Source: an uncultured Eubacteriales bacterium (GTDB taxonomy: Bacteria; Bacillota; Clostridia; Oscillospirales; Acutalibacteraceae). Taken from it: a DNA stretch of 64,000 nucleotides. Numbering within the stretch: the first letter of the stretch is position 1; every line of letters begins with the position of its first letter. The translations under genes were made by a program, and so were the position numbers. Under the pieces are notes generated by a model. The model saw only the letters and a list, made by a program, of their open reading frames with translations. It did no database searches and was not told the DNA's origin. The DNA lies in contig CATONX010000004.1 in NCBI GenBank assembly GCA_951801675.1, forward strand, positions 88,597-152,596, written 5' to 3'. Positions 23,771 through 32,809 of this stretch are shown here, piece after piece.

Positions 23771-26245
23771 TTACACGCCCAGCTTGCTGCGGCGGAGCAT
23801 CTCTCCGTCGGTGAAGTTGGCCTCGGGGGTGTAGCCACTGAGCGGCATGATGCGCTCGTGGATGGCGTCGATAAAGGTGGACGGCTGCGGGAAGAAGAAC
23901 TTCTCCATCTCGTAGCAGGGAGTGATCCAGTTGCGAGAACCCACCACCACAGGCGGTGCATCCAGGTAATCGAAGGCCAGAGCGGTGATCTTTTCGGCCA
24001 TTTCCGCCATGATGGAGCCGCGCTCGCAGGCGTCGCCCGCGATGATGATCTTGCCGGTCTTCTTCACCGACTCGATGACCTTGTCGTAGTTGAAGGGAAC
24101 CATGGAACGGGCGTCGATGACCTCGGCGGAGACGTTGTACTTCTCCTGCAGGGTCTTCGCCGCGTCCAGAGCACGGTAGAGGGTGGCGCCGATGGTCAGG
24201 ATGGTAATGTCTTTACCTTCGCGCTTAACGTCCGGCTCGCCGAAGGGAACCTCGTAGGACTCGGTGGGCACGCCGCCTTCGTGGAACTGCTCGCCCACGT
24301 CGTAAATGCGCTGGCTTTCGAAGAAGATGACCGGATCGGTGCCGTTGAGAGCGGCGGTCATCAAGCCCTTGGCGTCATAGGGGGTGGCCGGGAAGGCGAC
24401 CTTCAGGCCCGGAATATGGGAAACGAGAGCGGTCCAATCCTGAGAGTGCTGGGCGCCGTACTTGGAACCCACCGACACGCGGATGACCACCGGCATTTTC
24501 AGGATACCGGCGCTCATGGACTGCCACTTGGAAAGCTGGTTGAAGATTTCGTCGCCCGCGCAGCCCAGGAAGTCGCAGTACATCAGTTCCGCGATGACGC
24601 GGCCGCCCGCCATGGCGTAGCCGACGGCGGAACCGACGATGGCGGCTTCGGAGATGGGGGAGTTAAAGAAGCGGTGATAGGGAACCGCCTCGGTTAAGCC
24701 GCGGTAAACCGCGTAAGCGCCGCCCCAGTCACGCACGTCTTCGCCGTAGGCGATGAGGGTGGGATCTTCGTAGAATTTATCGAGAACGGCTTCAAAGATA
24801 CCGTCTCTGAGCTGGAAGACCTTGTTCTTGGAAACGGGCTTGCCGTTCTTATCAAAGCCGAAGCGCTCCTTGCGGGCAATCTGCTGCACACGCGGGTTTT
24901 CTTCCTTGGGCATGAGCATCTCGCTCTCCCGGTCTTCCATCTTGGCGACCTTCTGGTTGGAGAACATGATGCTTTCGATGGCGTCAGGCTGCTTTGTAAG
25001 GTCGATGCGGGGCGAAACCACCGGATCGGCGGCCAGGCCGCAAACCTTGGTGATGAGAGACTTGACGTCCTCGCGGATCGCGGCAAACTCGTCCGCGCTG
25101 GCAACGCCGGCAGCGGTCATCTTCGCCTCGTAGCCTTCCAGCACATCCTCCTTCGCCCAGGCGTCCATTTCCTCCTTGGTGCGGTAGGTGGAAGCGTCCG
25201 ACGGGGAGTGGCCGGCCATACGGTAGGTAACCACGTCCAGAAGGACCGGGCCTTCGCCCTGCTCCAAGAGCGCCTTCTTGCGGCGCATGGCTTCGATGAC
25301 GGCCAAGGGATTGTAGCCGTCCACACGTTCGGCATGCATCTGGGCGGGGTTGATGCCGGCGCCCGCGCGGGCCAGGAAGTCGTAACCCATGGTTTCGCCG
25401 CGGGTCTGGCCGCCCATGCCGTACTGGTTGTTGAAGATGTTGAAGAGGATCGGGAGGCCCTTGTTGTAGCCTTCCTCCCACAGCTGCTTGATCTGGTCCA
25501 TGGCGGACATCATCATGGCTTCCCAGACCGGGCCGCGGCCCATGGAAGCGTCGCCGATGTTGGCGATGACGATGCCGTCCTTGGCGTTGCTTCTCTTATA
25601 GAGAGCGGCGCCCATGGCGATGGTGGCGGAACCGCCGACGATGGCGTTGTTGGGATAGATGCCGAAGGGCGTGAAGAACGCGTGCATGGAACCGCCGATG
25701 CCCTTATTAAAGCCGTTCTCCTTGGCGAAGATTTCGGCCAGAGCGCCGTACACCAAGAAGTCGGTGGCCAGCTCTTTGACGTCGCCCGGGTTCTTCTGCT
25801 TGCCCTCGATGGCCTTGAGGGTCTTGCCGCCCAGGAAGTTCTCCATCACGTCCATGAGCTCCTTGTCCGACAGCTTCTCGATGGCGGACAGGCCCTTGGC
25901 AAGGATTTCGCCGTGGCTGCGGTGAGAACCGAAGATGTAGTCGTTGATGTTGAGAATATAAGCCTGGCCCACGGCGCTGGCCTCCTGGCCCATGGAAAGA
26001 TGGGCGGGGCCGGGGTTGTTGTACTCGACGCCGTTGTAGGAATTGGTGGTCTTGATGAGATAGAGCATGGTCTCAAACTCGCGGATGATGGCCATGTCCC
26101 GGTAAATGCGCATAAAATCGGCCTTGGAGTAGTTTTCCTTCTCCTGCTCGATGGTGCGGTCGTACTGGTTGACCGGAATGTCCTCAAAATGAATGGTTCC
26201 CTTGGCACGCAGGAACTTCGGGTCGACGAATTGTGACTTTGGCAT
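23771..26245 (-). CDS. 2-oxoacid dehydrogenase E1, fused alpha and beta subunits
   Basis: 824 residues. The alpha part (~1-420) has the thiamine diphosphate motif starting [15 protein letters not shown] and ending [14 protein letters not shown], plus [11 protein letters not shown] and the phosphorylation-loop-like [14 protein letters not shown]. The beta part (~470-824) has [31 protein letters not shown] and [27 protein letters not shown]. Most organisms encode these as two proteins. It decarboxylates a 2-oxoacid (or acetoin) and passes the acyl group to E2. Pyruvate or acetoin are the best guesses. Its place after E2 and E3 is not the usual E1-E2-E3 order. Confidence 0.93.
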   Translation of the reverse strand: MPKSQFVDPKFLRAKGTIHFEDIPVNQYDRTIEQEKENYSKADFMRIYRDMAIIREFETMLYLIKTTNSYNGVEYNNPGPAHLSMGQEASAVGQAYILNINDYIFGSHRSHGEILAKGLSAIEKLSDKELMDVMENFLGGKTLKAIEGKQKNPGDVKELATDFLVYGALAEIFAKENGFNKGIGGSMHAFFTPFGIYPNNAIVGGSATIAMGAALYKRSNAKDGIVIANIGDASMGRGPVWEAMMMSAMDQIKQLWEEGYNKGLPILFNIFNNQYGMGGQTRGETMGYDFLARAGAGINPAQMHAERVDGYNPLAVIEAMRRKKALLEQGEGPVLLDVVTYRMAGHSPSDASTYRTKEEMDAWAKEDVLEGYEAKMTAAGVASADEFAAIREDVKSLITKVCGLAADPVVSPRIDLTKQPDAIESIMFSNQKVAKMEDRESEMLMPKEENPRVQQIARKERFGFDKNGKPVSKNKVFQLRDGIFEAVLDKFYEDPTLIAYGEDVRDWGGAYAVYRGLTEAVPYHRFFNSPISEAAIVGSAVGYAMAGGRVIAELMYCDFLGCAGDEIFNQLSKWQSMSAGILKMPVVIRVSVGSKYGAQHSQDWTALVSHIPGLKVAFPATPYDAKGLMTAALNGTDPVIFFESQRIYDVGEQFHEGGVPTESYEVPFGEPDVKREGKDITILTIGATLYRALDAAKTLQEKYNVSAEVIDARSMVPFNYDKVIESVKKTGKIIIAGDACERGSIMAEMAEKITALAFDYLDAPPVVVGSRNWITPCYEMEKFFFPQPSTFIDAIHERIMPLSGYTPEANFTDGEMLRRSKLGV

Positions 26246-26288
26246 GCTTATAACACTCCTTTAATCTTGGTTCGGCAAATTCAGCGAA

Positions 26289-27653
26289 TTAAAACTTGAA
26301 CAGCGTTTCGCGGATGATCTCACAGACAGTGGGATGGGGGAATACCAATTCCTTGGCGTCGTCCACCCGCATTTCCGTCTCGATCATCAGCGCCGCGCCG
26401 TAAATCATTTCGGACACGTAGCTGCCCATCAGGTGCACGCCGATGATGCGGCGGGATTTCTTTTCCACCAGGATCTTGCACAGGCTTTCGCCGCCCTCGT
26501 TCTCCGCCACATAGCGGCCGGAATAAATGAAGGGAAGCTTCTGGCAGTCGTAATCGATGCCCTTCGCCTTGGCGGTTTCCTCGGTTTCACCCACGCAGGC
26601 AACCTCCGGATAGGTGTAGATGACCGCCGGAATGGCCTCGTAGCGCATGTAGTCGCGCTTGCCGGTCATGTGGTTGACCGCCACCTCGGCCTCCCGGTAG
26701 GCGGTGTGCGCCAGCATGGACTTGCCGTTGACGTCGCCGGCCGCGTACACATTGGGGACGTTGGTCATCATGTGCCGGTCGGTGAGAATGGCGCCCCGGT
26801 CGGTGGCCACGCCGATGGTTTCCAGGCCGATGCCCTGGGTAACCGCACGGCGGCCGATGGAGCACAGCGCCTTCGTGGCCTTGCATTCGACGATCTTGCC
26901 GTCCTTTTCATAGACCACCGCGCCGTTTTTGACCTCGGTGACCTTGCTCGCGAGCTGGAAGTCCACGCCCTTCTTCTGGTAAGTCTTCAGAAGCAGCGCG
27001 GAGATTTCGCTCTCGGTGGGGCCGGCAATGTGGTCGAGCATCTCGATGACGGTGACCTTGCTGCCTACCGAGTTAAAGTAAGAAGCCATTTCCAAACCGA
27101 TGACGCCGCCGCCGATGATGACGAGGCTCTCGGGGATTTCTTCCAAGTCCAGGATTTCCCGGTTGGTCATAACAAAACCGGCCTCGTAATTCTCCCGCAG
27201 GCCCGGGATGGGAGGCATGGCCGGCATGGAACCGGTGGCAATGAGGAGCTTCTTGCCCTTATATTCCTTGCCGCCCGCTTCCACCACAAAGCCTTCCGCG
27301 TCCTTGCCCTTGATGACGCCTTCTTCCGACACCACCTCTACGCCGTTTGCCTTCATGGCGCCGCGGATGCCGGAAACCAGGGTCTTGACCACCTTGTTCT
27401 TACGGGCGACCACCGCTTTATGGTCGATGGCCGCGCCCTCCACGCTCACGCCGAAAACGGAGGCGTGACGGGCATAGTCGAGCATTTTCGCGCTGTTTAA
27501 GAGCGCCTTGGAAGGGATGCAGCCTTCGTTGAGGCAGACGCCACCCAATGCCCGCTTTTCAATGACGACGGTTTTTAAGCCCGCATGACCCGCGCGCTCG
27601 CCCGCCAGGTAACCGGCCGGGCCGCCGCCCAATACAATCAGATCGTAGCTCAT
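26289..27653 (-). CDS. lpdA: Dihydrolipoyl dehydrogenase (E3)
   Basis: 454 residues. FAD loop VLGGGPAGYLAGERAG at the N-terminus, redox disulfide GGVCLNEGC (Cys40, Cys45), NAD loop VIIGGGVIGLEMASYF, FAD motif VYAAGDVNG and the C-terminal dimer-interface HPT (FPHPTVCE). It reoxidises dihydrolipoamide with NAD+ in the membrane-free multi-enzyme complex. No N-terminal lipoyl domain is fused. GGAGG precedes the ATG. It lies 13 bases after E2 and 43 bases before E1. Confidence 0.96.
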   Translation of the reverse strand: MSYDLIVLGGGPAGYLAGERAGHAGLKTVVIEKRALGGVCLNEGCIPSKALLNSAKMLDYARHASVFGVSVEGAAIDHKAVVARKNKVVKTLVSGIRGAMKANGVEVVSEEGVIKGKDAEGFVVEAGGKEYKGKKLLIATGSMPAMPPIPGLRENYEAGFVMTNREILDLEEIPESLVIIGGGVIGLEMASYFNSVGSKVTVIEMLDHIAGPTESEISALLLKTYQKKGVDFQLASKVTEVKNGAVVYEKDGKIVECKATKALCSIGRRAVTQGIGLETIGVATDRGAILTDRHMMTNVPNVYAAGDVNGKSMLAHTAYREAEVAVNHMTGKRDYMRYEAIPAVIYTYPEVACVGETEETAKAKGIDYDCQKLPFIYSGRYVAENEGGESLCKILVEKKSRRIIGVHLMGSYVSEMIYGAALMIETEMRVDDAKELVFPHPTVCEIIRETLFKF

Positions 27654-27666
27654 GATGCTTGCCTCC

Positions 27667-29007
27667 TTATTTCGCCAGCAATACCGTGAAGTTTTCCAGC
27701 GCCGTGACCAGTTCCTTGAGGAAACGGGAAGCAGGCGCGCCGTCGATCACCCGATGGTCGGCGGTGAGGGAAAGGTTCATGGCCGGATAGGTTTTGATCT
27801 CACCGTTCACCACGCGGACCTTGGTCTCGATGGTGTTGACGCCCAGAATGGCGGTCTGCGGCGGATTGATGACAGGAGTAAAGCTTTCCATGCCCAGCGA
27901 GCCCAGGTTCGAAACCGTGAAGGTGCCGCCCGAAAGCAGGTCGGGCGCGATGGAGCCCTTCTGGCAGGCTGCCGCCAGCTCTTTGGCCTCCTTGGCGATT
28001 TCCGAGAGGCTCTTACAATCGGCGTTGCGGATGGTGGGAACCATCAGGCCGCGCTCGGTATCCACCGCCACACCCAGGTGCACGTGGGTAAACTGGCGCA
28101 CCTTATTGTCCACGCAGTGGGCGTTGAAGTCGGGGTGGTTCTTAAGAATGCGGGAAACGGCATAGAGGATCACGTCGTTGATGGTGATCTTGCCCACGTT
28201 CAGGGCTTCGCCGCCCGCCTTGACCAACCCACGGAACGCGTTGACCGCGGTCATGTCAAAGTGCATGTTATAAGTAAGCTGGGCAATGGTGGAGAGCGAA
28301 TGAATCATGTTCTTCGCAATCACCTTGCGGATGTTGGTCATGGGAACGTCCACATACTCAGGACCCTCGTCCGCCACGGCGGCTGCCGCGGCAGCGGGCG
28401 CTGCGGGGGCATTCAGGTCGGCCATACGGACGCGCCCGCCGATGCCGGTGCCCTCGATGCCGGAACCGGAACCCACAAAGCCGTCTCTGGCGGCGAAGGT
28501 GGCGGCGTTGCCGGAAGCGATCATGGCGTCAATGTCCCGCTCGATGATACGGCCGTTGGGGCCGGTAGCGGGAGCCACGGTATAATCGACGCCCTGACGG
28601 GCGGCCAGGTTCTTCGCCCGGGGCGAAATCTTGATGAATTCATCCGCGCTGCGGGAAACCGTCTGGGCGGGTGCGGTTTGAGCCGTCTCTTCAGCAGGGG
28701 CGCTGTCTTCGCTGGCGGCGGTCGCCTCTTCCTCTTCCCCGGCGGGCTTAAACTGGGCGGTGCTTTCCCCGGGATTGCCGATGACGCACACGTTCGTCAA
28801 ACAAGGAACGTCGTCGCCTTCCTCAAAGAAGATGTCCAGCATGGTACCGGAGAGCTTGCTTTCCTCCTCGAACGAGGCTTTGTCCGTTTCGTAGGAAAAA
28901 AGGATGTCGCCGGGCGCAACGGTGTCGCCCACCTTTTTATGCCACTTTGCAATGATACAGCTTTCCACCGACTGTCCCTGCCGCGGCATGATTACTGCTG
29001 TTGCCAT
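27667..29007 (-). CDS. Dihydrolipoamide acyltransferase (E2)
   Basis: 446 residues from ATG at 29007 (GGAGGG upstream). Domains: lipoyl domain (1-~78) with lipoylated Lys43 in YETDKASFE; an Ala/Glu/Pro linker (~80-125); E1/E3-binding domain (~130-170; ISPRAKNLAARQGVDY); and the catalytic core (~215-446) ending with the active-site DHRVIDGAPASRF. A single lipoyl domain is present. It moves the acyl group from E1 to CoA. The linker between binding domain and core carries a run of eight alanine/proline-rich residues. First gene of the operon, behind a consensus promoter. Confidence 0.95.
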   Translation of the reverse strand: MATAVIMPRQGQSVESCIIAKWHKKVGDTVAPGDILFSYETDKASFEEESKLSGTMLDIFFEEGDDVPCLTNVCVIGNPGESTAQFKPAGEEEEATAASEDSAPAEETAQTAPAQTVSRSADEFIKISPRAKNLAARQGVDYTVAPATGPNGRIIERDIDAMIASGNAATFAARDGFVGSGSGIEGTGIGGRVRMADLNAPAAPAAAAAAVADEGPEYVDVPMTNIRKVIAKNMIHSLSTIAQLTYNMHFDMTAVNAFRGLVKAGGEALNVGKITINDVILYAVSRILKNHPDFNAHCVDNKVRQFTHVHLGVAVDTERGLMVPTIRNADCKSLSEIAKEAKELAAACQKGSIAPDLLSGGTFTVSNLGSLGMESFTPVINPPQTAILGVNTIETKVRVVNGEIKTYPAMNLSLTADHRVIDGAPASRFLKELVTALENFTVLLAK

Positions 29008-29078
29008 TTGGTTCCCTCCTGCGTCTGTAATTGTAACATTTGTGTGAAGTTTTGTGAAATTTAACACTCGCTGATGTT

Positions 29079-29107
29079 ATTTTATCATTTACACCCCTTC
29101 CTGTCAA
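29079..29107 (-). promoter_or_regulatory. Promoter of the dehydrogenase operon
   Basis: Perfect TTGACA (29107-29102), 17-base spacer and TAAAAT (29084-29079) on the minus strand, ~70 bases upstream of the E2 start. Confidence 0.88.
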
Positions 29108-29253
29108 CCGCCTGACCAGTAAAACCCCATAATTTTTGTAAAGGTATTGTGTACAAATTCGAAACGTTTGTCCTTGTGGGAGGGCGCCGGATGGGGTACA
29201 ATAAAAACCGTGTGAAAAAGAACGGACATGCAACCGGTGTGGAGGGGTATTCT

Positions 29254-30174
29254 ATGCTTGACAGCATAACGGTCATTGCCGAACAGGTGGCGATGCTGTA
29301 TTTGATGATGGCGGCGGGGTTTTTCTGCTTTAAGAAAAAGCTCATCCGGGAAAACGGCGCAAAGCAGATGACCGACCTGCTTTTGTTTGTGGTTACGCCC
29401 TGTGTCATCGTTTCTTCCTTTGAAATCGAGTTCGACGCGGCGCTGCGCGACGGCATTCTGATTGCCACCGGTGTGGCGGTGGGCGCCCATGCCTTGGCTA
29501 TCGGGATCGGGATGCTGTTTTTCAAAAAGGAGCCCGGTGCCCGCAAACGGGTGCTGCGCTTCTCGGTGGTGTTCTCCAACTGCGGCTTTATGTCCATCCC
29601 CCTGCTTTCCGCACTGCTTGGCAGCCGCGGGGTCATTTACGGGGCGGCTTACTTAGGCGTCTTTAACATCGTCCAGTGGACCTACGGCGTTTACCTGATG
29701 ACCGGGGACCGCAAACAGGTGTCGGTCAAAAAAGCGATCCTGAATCCCGGCGTCATCGGCTTGGCGCTGGCCTTGCCTATCTTCTTTTTCTCCATCCGTC
29801 TGCCGGACGTCCTTTCCCAGACCATCGGACAGCTTGCAAACCTGAATACACCTCTGGCCATGGTGGTCATCGGGTGCCACATCGCGGCGGCGGACTTAAA
29901 ACGGGCTTTCTTAGACAAGTCCATTTACCTGGCGCTGGTGCTGCGCCTTTTAGCGGCGCCCTTACTGGTCACCGCCCTGCTTCTCCCCTTCCACTTGGAA
30001 CGGGACCTGCTTCTCGCCTGCGTCATCCCCGCCAGCGCCCCGGCGGCGGCTACCACCGCTTTGTTCTCCGACCGGTTTGGCCAGGACACGGGACTTGCTT
30101 CCAGCATTGTGACGGTGACCACCTTGGTTTCCATTGTGACCATGCCGCTGCTGATTCTGGTGGCGTCCTTGTAA
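29254..30174 (+). CDS. AEC family (auxin efflux carrier-like) membrane transporter
   Basis: 306 residues from ATG at 29254 (GGAGGGG upstream). About ten hydrophobic helices in two halves; VFSNCGFMSIPLLSALLG is the conserved helix-break region of AEC carriers, mirrored by LNTPLAMVVIGCHIA. Relatives export or exchange organic acids, malate or amino acids. Divergent from the dehydrogenase operon with ~150 bases of shared upstream DNA. A weak promoter (TTGTGG-17-TACAAT at ~29174-29202) may serve it. Substrate unknown. Confidence 0.9.
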   Translation: MLDSITVIAEQVAMLYLMMAAGFFCFKKKLIRENGAKQMTDLLLFVVTPCVIVSSFEIEFDAALRDGILIATGVAVGAHALAIGIGMLFFKKEPGARKRVLRFSVVFSNCGFMSIPLLSALLGSRGVIYGAAYLGVFNIVQWTYGVYLMTGDRKQVSVKKAILNPGVIGLALALPIFFFSIRLPDVLSQTIGQLANLNTPLAMVVIGCHIAAADLKRAFLDKSIYLALVLRLLAAPLLVTALLLPFHLERDLLLACVIPASAPAAATTALFSDRFGQDTGLASSIVTVTTLVSIVTMPLLILVASL

Positions 30175-30542
30175 ATGTTATTATTGAGGGACTTCCGGGA
30201 CTATTTTCCCTGTGGTCTATGCCAAGTCTTTTCTTTCCCTGTGCGTTCCATATCGTTTGGATCAAGATAGAAAAGGCTTGGTTTTTTCCGCGAAGGCTAA
30301 TCCCGGCGTTATCACAAGGCGAGAGGATCCCCGGCGAAACAGGACCAACCAGTCTTGTCCGAAGGGCCGCAGGTAGGGTGCAACGGGGCGGCGCTTGGCC
30401 CTCTCTGTCCCATGGGAAGTACGCCTGTCCCAGATCGGGCCGTCTTATGCTCTTTCCTGCCTGCAAAAAAGGAGCGGGACGCAGCGCGTCCGCTCCTTTT
30501 TTGCGGCTTTCTTTCCATTTTCTTCGCGGCAGCTGGTTCTCC
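30175..30542. other. Intergenic region ending in a terminator
   Basis: About 370 bases without a credible gene. The only clear element is the terminator at 30465-30502. The sequence between 30200 and 30460 is moderately GC-rich and shows no tRNA, riboswitch or repeat that I can recognise. Confidence 0.5.
30465..30502. terminator. Intrinsic terminator, bidirectional
   Basis: AAAAAAGGAGCGGACGC-like arms (AAAAAAGGAGCGG and CCGCTCCTTTTTT with an inner GACGC/GCGTC) form a long stem with A and T runs outside. It lies almost 300 bases past the AEC transporter stop. Confidence 0.85.
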
Positions 30543-30603
30543 TTGACAATTCTGCGATCTGCGGTATAATCATTACTAGATTAGTAAATAACTAATTTAG
30601 TAA
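30543..30603 (+). promoter_or_regulatory. Promoter with two overlapping palindromic operators
   Basis: Perfect TTGACA (30543-30548), 16-base spacer, perfect TATAAT (30565-30570). Directly downstream, spanning the transcription start, is TTACTA-GAT-TAGTAA (30573-30587) and 16 bases further TAACTAA-T-TTAGTAA (30589-30603, one mismatch). Two copies of one dyad on the same DNA face suggest cooperative repressor binding. Confidence 0.8.
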
Positions 30604-30622
30604 ATTTATAGGAGGGATTGTC

Positions 30623-31135
30623 ATGAACATTCCCACTACCCTGAAGCACAAGCCGGTCATCGTATCGGAGAACTACGAGAACATCGACGGACGTTCGGCT
30701 TATCATTCCGACGCAAAGGGGCTCTCTCTGGGCCTCGCCCAGTGGAACGACCGGGGCAAGGTGGACATTTCCGCCAAGGTCTGGCGGTACACGGGGGAAA
30801 AGTGGTCCAGGCAGTCGGAAGAGCTGCCCATGCACCGGGTCATCGACCTGGCCATCCTTCTGTGCCGGGCTAAGCTTTACTTTCAGGACGCCTACCGATA
30901 CGAAAAGCTGTATGACCCCGATAAACCGGTGATCGACCGCATCGGCCTGCAGGGGGATGCGATGACGGTGTCGGTCTGCATGGAGAATCCCAAGCTCGAT
31001 GAGGACATCCGGCTTTTTCGAGATGCCCTGAGCCAGGACGATGAGTTCATCAGCGAGCGGCTTCACGTGCTGGCGAACCTGCTGGCGGAAATGGGGTATG
31101 GCATGCGCAAGGATCCCGGCTATCCCCATAAGTGA
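30623..31135 (+). CDS. DUF6530-like protein
   Basis: 170 residues, AGGAGGG upstream. Sequence begins IPTTLKHKPVIVSENYENIDGRSAY and has SLGLAQWNDRGKVDISAKVWR, ELPMHRVIDLAILLCRAK and a helical C-terminus. I recall this pattern as DUF6530, a Firmicutes family without known function; treat the number as tentative. Soluble and with no signal peptide. Monogenic, driven by a strong promoter with a double operator, so it is probably silent until a repressor is released. Its regulator is not adjacent. Confidence 0.75.
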   Translation: MNIPTTLKHKPVIVSENYENIDGRSAYHSDAKGLSLGLAQWNDRGKVDISAKVWRYTGEKWSRQSEELPMHRVIDLAILLCRAKLYFQDAYRYEKLYDPDKPVIDRIGLQGDAMTVSVCMENPKLDEDIRLFRDALSQDDEFISERLHVLANLLAEMGYGMRKDPGYPHK

Positions 31136-31236
31136 GGAAAGCCGGCGTTTACCTGCTGGCTTGAACACAGCCGCAACAATGGATAAAGCAGCATTCTCGG
31201 CCGCTGACCACATGCGTCACGCGAGGGTTCCCCGGT

Positions 31237-31292
31237 AAAAAAACAGCAAGAGGGAGCGGATGGAATTTCACCCGCTCCCTCTTGCTGTTTTT
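31237..31292. terminator. Long bidirectional terminator
   Basis: AAAAACAGCAAGAGGGAGCGG pairs perfectly with its complement 12 bases later (21-base-pair stem), flanked by A and T runs. It ends the DUF6530-like gene, ~100 bases past its stop. Confidence 0.92.
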
Positions 31293-31638
31293 CTGTACGA
31301 AGCCTGTCATCATTCATACGCAGCCGCAACCCGTTCTTTTACCCCGTGTTTCTTTGCATTTCTCGGACAAAGGGCAGTGGGACGATGTTCTCTCCTTAGA
31401 AAGCCCTTCCCGTTTTTTCCCAAAGGCACCCATCCGCCCTGACGGCATACACTGTACTGAGAGCGGCAGGGGCTTTGGTGGTTTTACACCGATGCCATGT
31501 CCCTGGCGTCCCGCTCTTTTGAGATAGATAGGCCGGAGGATGCCTGCACCCTCCGGCCGCTCCTATCAAAAAGTCCGCTCCTCGCACCGCCGAATCCCAT
31601 CCGGCCCGCAGTTTTATCCCTTCGGCGCGCTTACCCCA
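31293..31638. other. Intergenic region without a supported gene
   Basis: About 345 bases between the terminator and the lipoprotein gene. One hairpin, GGCCGGAGG...CCTCCGGCC (about 31529-31558), lies ~80 bases past the lipoprotein stop and may act as its terminator, although the following minus-strand run (TATCTATCTC) is poor. Nothing else is recognised. Confidence 0.45.
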
Positions 31639-32223
31639 TCAGCCATTGTCGTCCTGGAATAGGAAAGGAACGCTTGCTTCTCCGCCTGGGGAAGCGGAAG
31701 AAGCCAAAACATAATAATATTCGTACAATGCCAGCGCACGGGTCCGGTAGAGATTGAGACGGACCAGTGCGTTGGTGTTGTTTTTCCGGGTGTCGTCCCC
31801 CTGGCGCACGCCGGTCATCACCCCGGCCAGAGCCAGGTGGTCGTCGGCGTACAGATCCCAGCTTTCCTGCTCGTTTTGCAGGGAGATGGACTGCTCGCTG
31901 CTGGCCGCGCCGTTTGCCAGAGAGAAAGCGTTGCTCATTTCATCCTTCCAATAGTCCCCGTAGCGCAAGGTTACCTCCAGCATCTCGTCGGAGGCGGCGT
32001 TCGCAATGGCGCCCGTCTCCCGGACAAAGGCCTTGTCCAGCGGGTTTTGGGCGGCAATTTCTTCAAAAGCGGTCCCCGTGCTGAACCGGGGCCGGAAGCC
32101 TTCCAGGTAGGCCGATTGGGTGGACGCGTTCCCGCCGGCAGACTGGGATTTGTTCTCGCAAGAGGACAGCATCAGCAAAATCGTGAGCACGCTTACAAGC
32201 AACAGGGAAATGGTTCGTTTCAT
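31639..32223 (-). CDS. Putative lipoprotein of unknown function
   Basis: 194 residues. N-terminal lipoprotein signal peptide with the lipobox LSSC (Cys22), then a Ser/Gly/Asn linker and a helical domain (FEEIAAQNPLDKAFVRETGAIANAASDEMLEVTLRYGDYWKDEM...NLYRTRALALYEYYYVL). The arrangement of a WKDEM helix and a tyrosine-rich C-terminal helix recalls LprI-like lysozyme-inhibitor domains, but I would not assign this. It should be anchored on the outer face of the membrane. Its ATG overlaps the stop of the XRE gene (ATGA at 32223-32220), so the two are translated together. Confidence 0.75.
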   Translation of the reverse strand: MKRTISLLLVSVLTILLMLSSCENKSQSAGGNASTQSAYLEGFRPRFSTGTAFEEIAAQNPLDKAFVRETGAIANAASDEMLEVTLRYGDYWKDEMSNAFSLANGAASSEQSISLQNEQESWDLYADDHLALAGVMTGVRQGDDTRKNNTNALVRLNLYRTRALALYEYYYVLASSASPGGEASVPFLFQDDNG

Positions 32224-32573
32224 TCCTTACGCTCCTTTTCTTCATCCGGCCGGCGCAGCGCCAGCAGCAAATTTTTCAGAATTTCCTCCACATATTCCCG
32301 CTTTTCCGGCGGACATTCTTCAAACAAATAGGCCACGGGAGTCTGCTCATGAGCGCCCCGTCCGCCAAACAGCACATAGTCCGCATCCAGCTCCAACAGC
32401 GTGCAAACGCGGTATAGCGTCTCCACCGACATGCCCTTCTGCCCGAGCTCAATATAAGAATAAAACCGAGAGGAGACGCCCAGTTCTTCCGCCACCTGTT
32501 CCCGGGTCAGACGCAGAAGCTCCCGCTTTAAGCGGATCCGTTTCCCCATCTGAACAGTCAAATTCTGGTTCAT
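32220..32573 (-). CDS. XRE family transcriptional regulator
   Basis: 117 residues from ATG at 32573 (AGAGGTG upstream); a TTG nine bases further upstream is the alternative. Helix-turn-helix at ~10-65 (GKRIRLKRELLRLTREQVAEELGVSSRFYSYIELGQKGMSVETLYRVCTLL), followed by ~50 residues that are acidic then basic. It probably represses its own operon, since two TTGGTT/AACCAA-type palindromes lie immediately upstream. The lipoprotein is the only partner gene, so the pair may form a small envelope-related circuit. Confidence 0.88.
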   Translation of the reverse strand: MNQNLTVQMGKRIRLKRELLRLTREQVAEELGVSSRFYSYIELGQKGMSVETLYRVCTLLELDADYVLFGGRGAHEQTPVAYLFEECPPEKREYVEEILKNLLLALRRPDEEKERKE

Positions 32574-32585
32574 CTCCAACACCTC

Positions 32586-32650
32586 TTGGTTCTATTCTAA
32601 CCAAATACCTTGCCGCTAAAACGATATGTTGGTTCATTTTAGAACCACAA
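32586..32650 (-). promoter_or_regulatory. Two operator palindromes upstream of the XRE gene
   Basis: TTGGTT-N7-AACCAA (32586-32604) and TGGTTC-N6-GAACCA (32630-32647), both perfect dyads sharing the core GGTT...AACC, centred about 44 bases apart (four helical turns). They sit between the XRE start and the divergent gltX promoter. The most likely ligand is the adjacent XRE protein. Confidence 0.7.
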
Positions 32651-32724
32651 GTTCATATCGCGTGTTTTTTTCACACATAGCAGCCGAAGGATAAGACCCG
32701 AACCCCTATAAAAGGAAAAAAAGA

Positions 32725-32753
32725 TTGATTCAGCTCGGTTTTTCTGGCATAAT
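32725..32753 (+). promoter_or_regulatory. Promoter of the gltX-glnS operon
   Basis: TTGATT (32725-32730), 17-base spacer, CATAAT (32748-32753), ~57 bases before the TTG start of gltX. No T-box element is visible. Confidence 0.7.
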
Positions 32754-32809
32754 ACTCCTTATAACCAATTGTATTGCAGGTTTTTGAATGTGATCGGAGG
32801 TATCAGGCA

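Noticed and set aside
25208..26236. A 342-codon plus-strand frame opposite the E1 gene, and similar frames opposite E3, E2 and the EF-G-like gene
   Set aside because: All are complementary shadows of genes with complete catalytic motifs; none has a ribosome binding site or domain signature.
32660..32809. T-box riboswitch ahead of gltX
   Set aside because: No T-box sequence and no specifier-loop structure were found in the short leader.
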